DNA from: MED-G78 sp964546275
GTDB taxonomy: Bacteria; Pseudomonadota; Gammaproteobacteria; Magnimaribacterales; D2472
Length of the DNA stretch: 64,000 nt
Direction of reading: 5' to 3'
NCBI GenBank assembly: GCA_964546275.1
Contig: CAZJJG010000002.1
Span: forward strand, 1 to 64,000
Shown: one piece after another, positions 63,537 through 64,000 of the stretch
How positions within the stretch are numbered: position 1 is the first letter of the stretch
Layout of the letters: each line of letters begins with the position of its first letter
Made by a program: the position numbers and the translations under genes
Notes under the pieces: generated by a model
What the model was told of the DNA's origin: nothing
The model's database searches: none
The model's input: the letters and a program-made list of their open reading frames with translations, nothing else

Positions 63537-64000
63537 TATTGAATTCCTGAGGCTAAATTAGAGCAACTAATATTTTTTGGTAATTTGCTATCTATAATTT
63601 TTATAGAATGTAGATCTATTTCCCAATTTCCATTCGTTAAAAAAAGCGTTCTAATGTCTATATTTGAAATATCAAGACCGCCTTCTTCTAAACATGTAAG
63701 GGGTATATGCAACTTAGACCAGTCTGTTAATTTTTTTGTGCTAAAAAGGGGTGAAACATCAATAGCTCCTCTGCATAACTCATAACCATTGCCTGCACAT
63801 GTCGAACTCAAATATATTGGTGATTTGCTGACTCTATTTACTTTCATTTCGAATTCAAATACAGGGTTAGTCATGTACTTAATATCAAGAAAAGAGTCTG
63901 CAAGAATGCCCCAGGCATTGTAATTATCAGATTTAAAAAATTTAATATTTTTTGCATCATCTTGCTTTTTATAATCAAACTTATATAAAGTTATATTTTT
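63536..64000 (-). CDS. GH3 beta-glucosidase, C-terminal ExoP-like galactose-binding domain (N-terminus cut)
   Basis: The frame is open from the stop at 63536 to the right edge (154 residues seen). It ends in an Exop_C-type beta sandwich: FEFEMKVNRVSKSPIYLSSTC, CRGAIDVSPLF, WSKLHIPLTCLEEGGLDISN and WEIDLHSIKI. This domain caps GH3 exo-beta-glucanases such as those acting on laminarin. The catalytic domains lie beyond the window, so the family call depends on the domain and on glk next to it. Confidence 0.72.
   Translation of the reverse strand, partial: KNITLYKFDYKKQDDAKNIKFFKSDNYNAWGILADSFLDIKYMTNPVFEFEMKVNRVSKSPIYLSSTCAGNGYELCRGAIDVSPLFSTKKLTDWSKLHIPLTCLEEGGLDISNIDIRTLFLTNGNWEIDLHSIKIIDSKLPKNISCSNLASGIQ

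Noticed and set aside
1..64000. Mobile elements, prophage or CRISPR
   Set aside because: No transposase, integrase, phage structural gene or spaced direct-repeat array was seen; only the first gene is phage-like.

Overview
The window looks like a chromosomal segment of an AT-rich, compact, aerobic marine gammaproteobacterium, possibly of the SAR86 type. The gammaproteobacterial assignment rests on a conserved block: trxB divergent from ftsK-lolA-serS, much as in enterics. It also rests on PhoBR, GlnK-AmtB and a complete Gsp type II secretion operon. The SAR86-like suggestion is an inference from very short intergenic gaps, large TonB-dependent receptors, and many alpha/beta hydrolases and acyl-CoA enzymes. 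I see no insertion sequence, integrase, phage structural gene or CRISPR array.

Layout. 1-9.4 kb: a partial PD-(D/E)XK nuclease, a TPR-sulfotransferase, a BCCT transporter, three alpha/beta hydrolases and a TonB receptor. 9.4-16.5 kb: a FabH-like synthase, a 47-aa membrane protein, TspO, a NupC-type nucleoside transporter, a 2OG-Fe(II) oxygenase and an Oar-like TonB receptor. 16.5-22 kb: serS-crcB-lolA-ftsK, then divergent trxB. 22-26.3 kb: an acuI/SDR/43-aa operon, and a torF-glnK-amtB operon behind a well-formed sigma-54 promoter. 26.3-33 kb: lipid and small-molecule genes (acyltransferase, glycerophosphodiesterase, Atg22-like MFS, HIT protein, DedA, epoxide hydrolase). 32-48.3 kb: a phosphate-linked region on the minus strand, phoB-phoR, a triple 11-bp Pho-box-like repeat, a mini-gene or small RNA, gspCDEFGHIJKLM, pit, porin, tetR and beta-propeller phytase. 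48.3-54.4 kb: two divergent acyl-CoA synthetases, gamma-glutamyltransferase, a 28-aa membrane peptide and the prepilin peptidase. 54.5-64 kb: a secreted protein with an internal repeat, tRNA-Gly(UCC), a lipoprotein, PhoD-like phosphatase, a photolyase-related protein lacking FeS cysteines, a CinA-like/NadD-like fusion, an unidentified structured RNA, an indoleamine-dioxygenase-like protein, a bL33-like protein, glucokinase and the C-terminus of a GH3 glucosidase.

How the genes may work together. The strongest system-level reading is phosphate scavenging. PhoBR would sense starvation, the T2SS would export enzymes, the phytase would release phosphate, and the porin and Pit would import it. The second is nitrogen control: sigma-54 sequences place a TorF-type porin in one transcript with GlnK and AmtB. 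The third is glucan use, with a GH3 enzyme one base from glucokinase. Several 28-66-aa membrane proteins, some with strong ribosome-binding sites, and at least one unexplained RNA transcript are the least characterised parts of the window.
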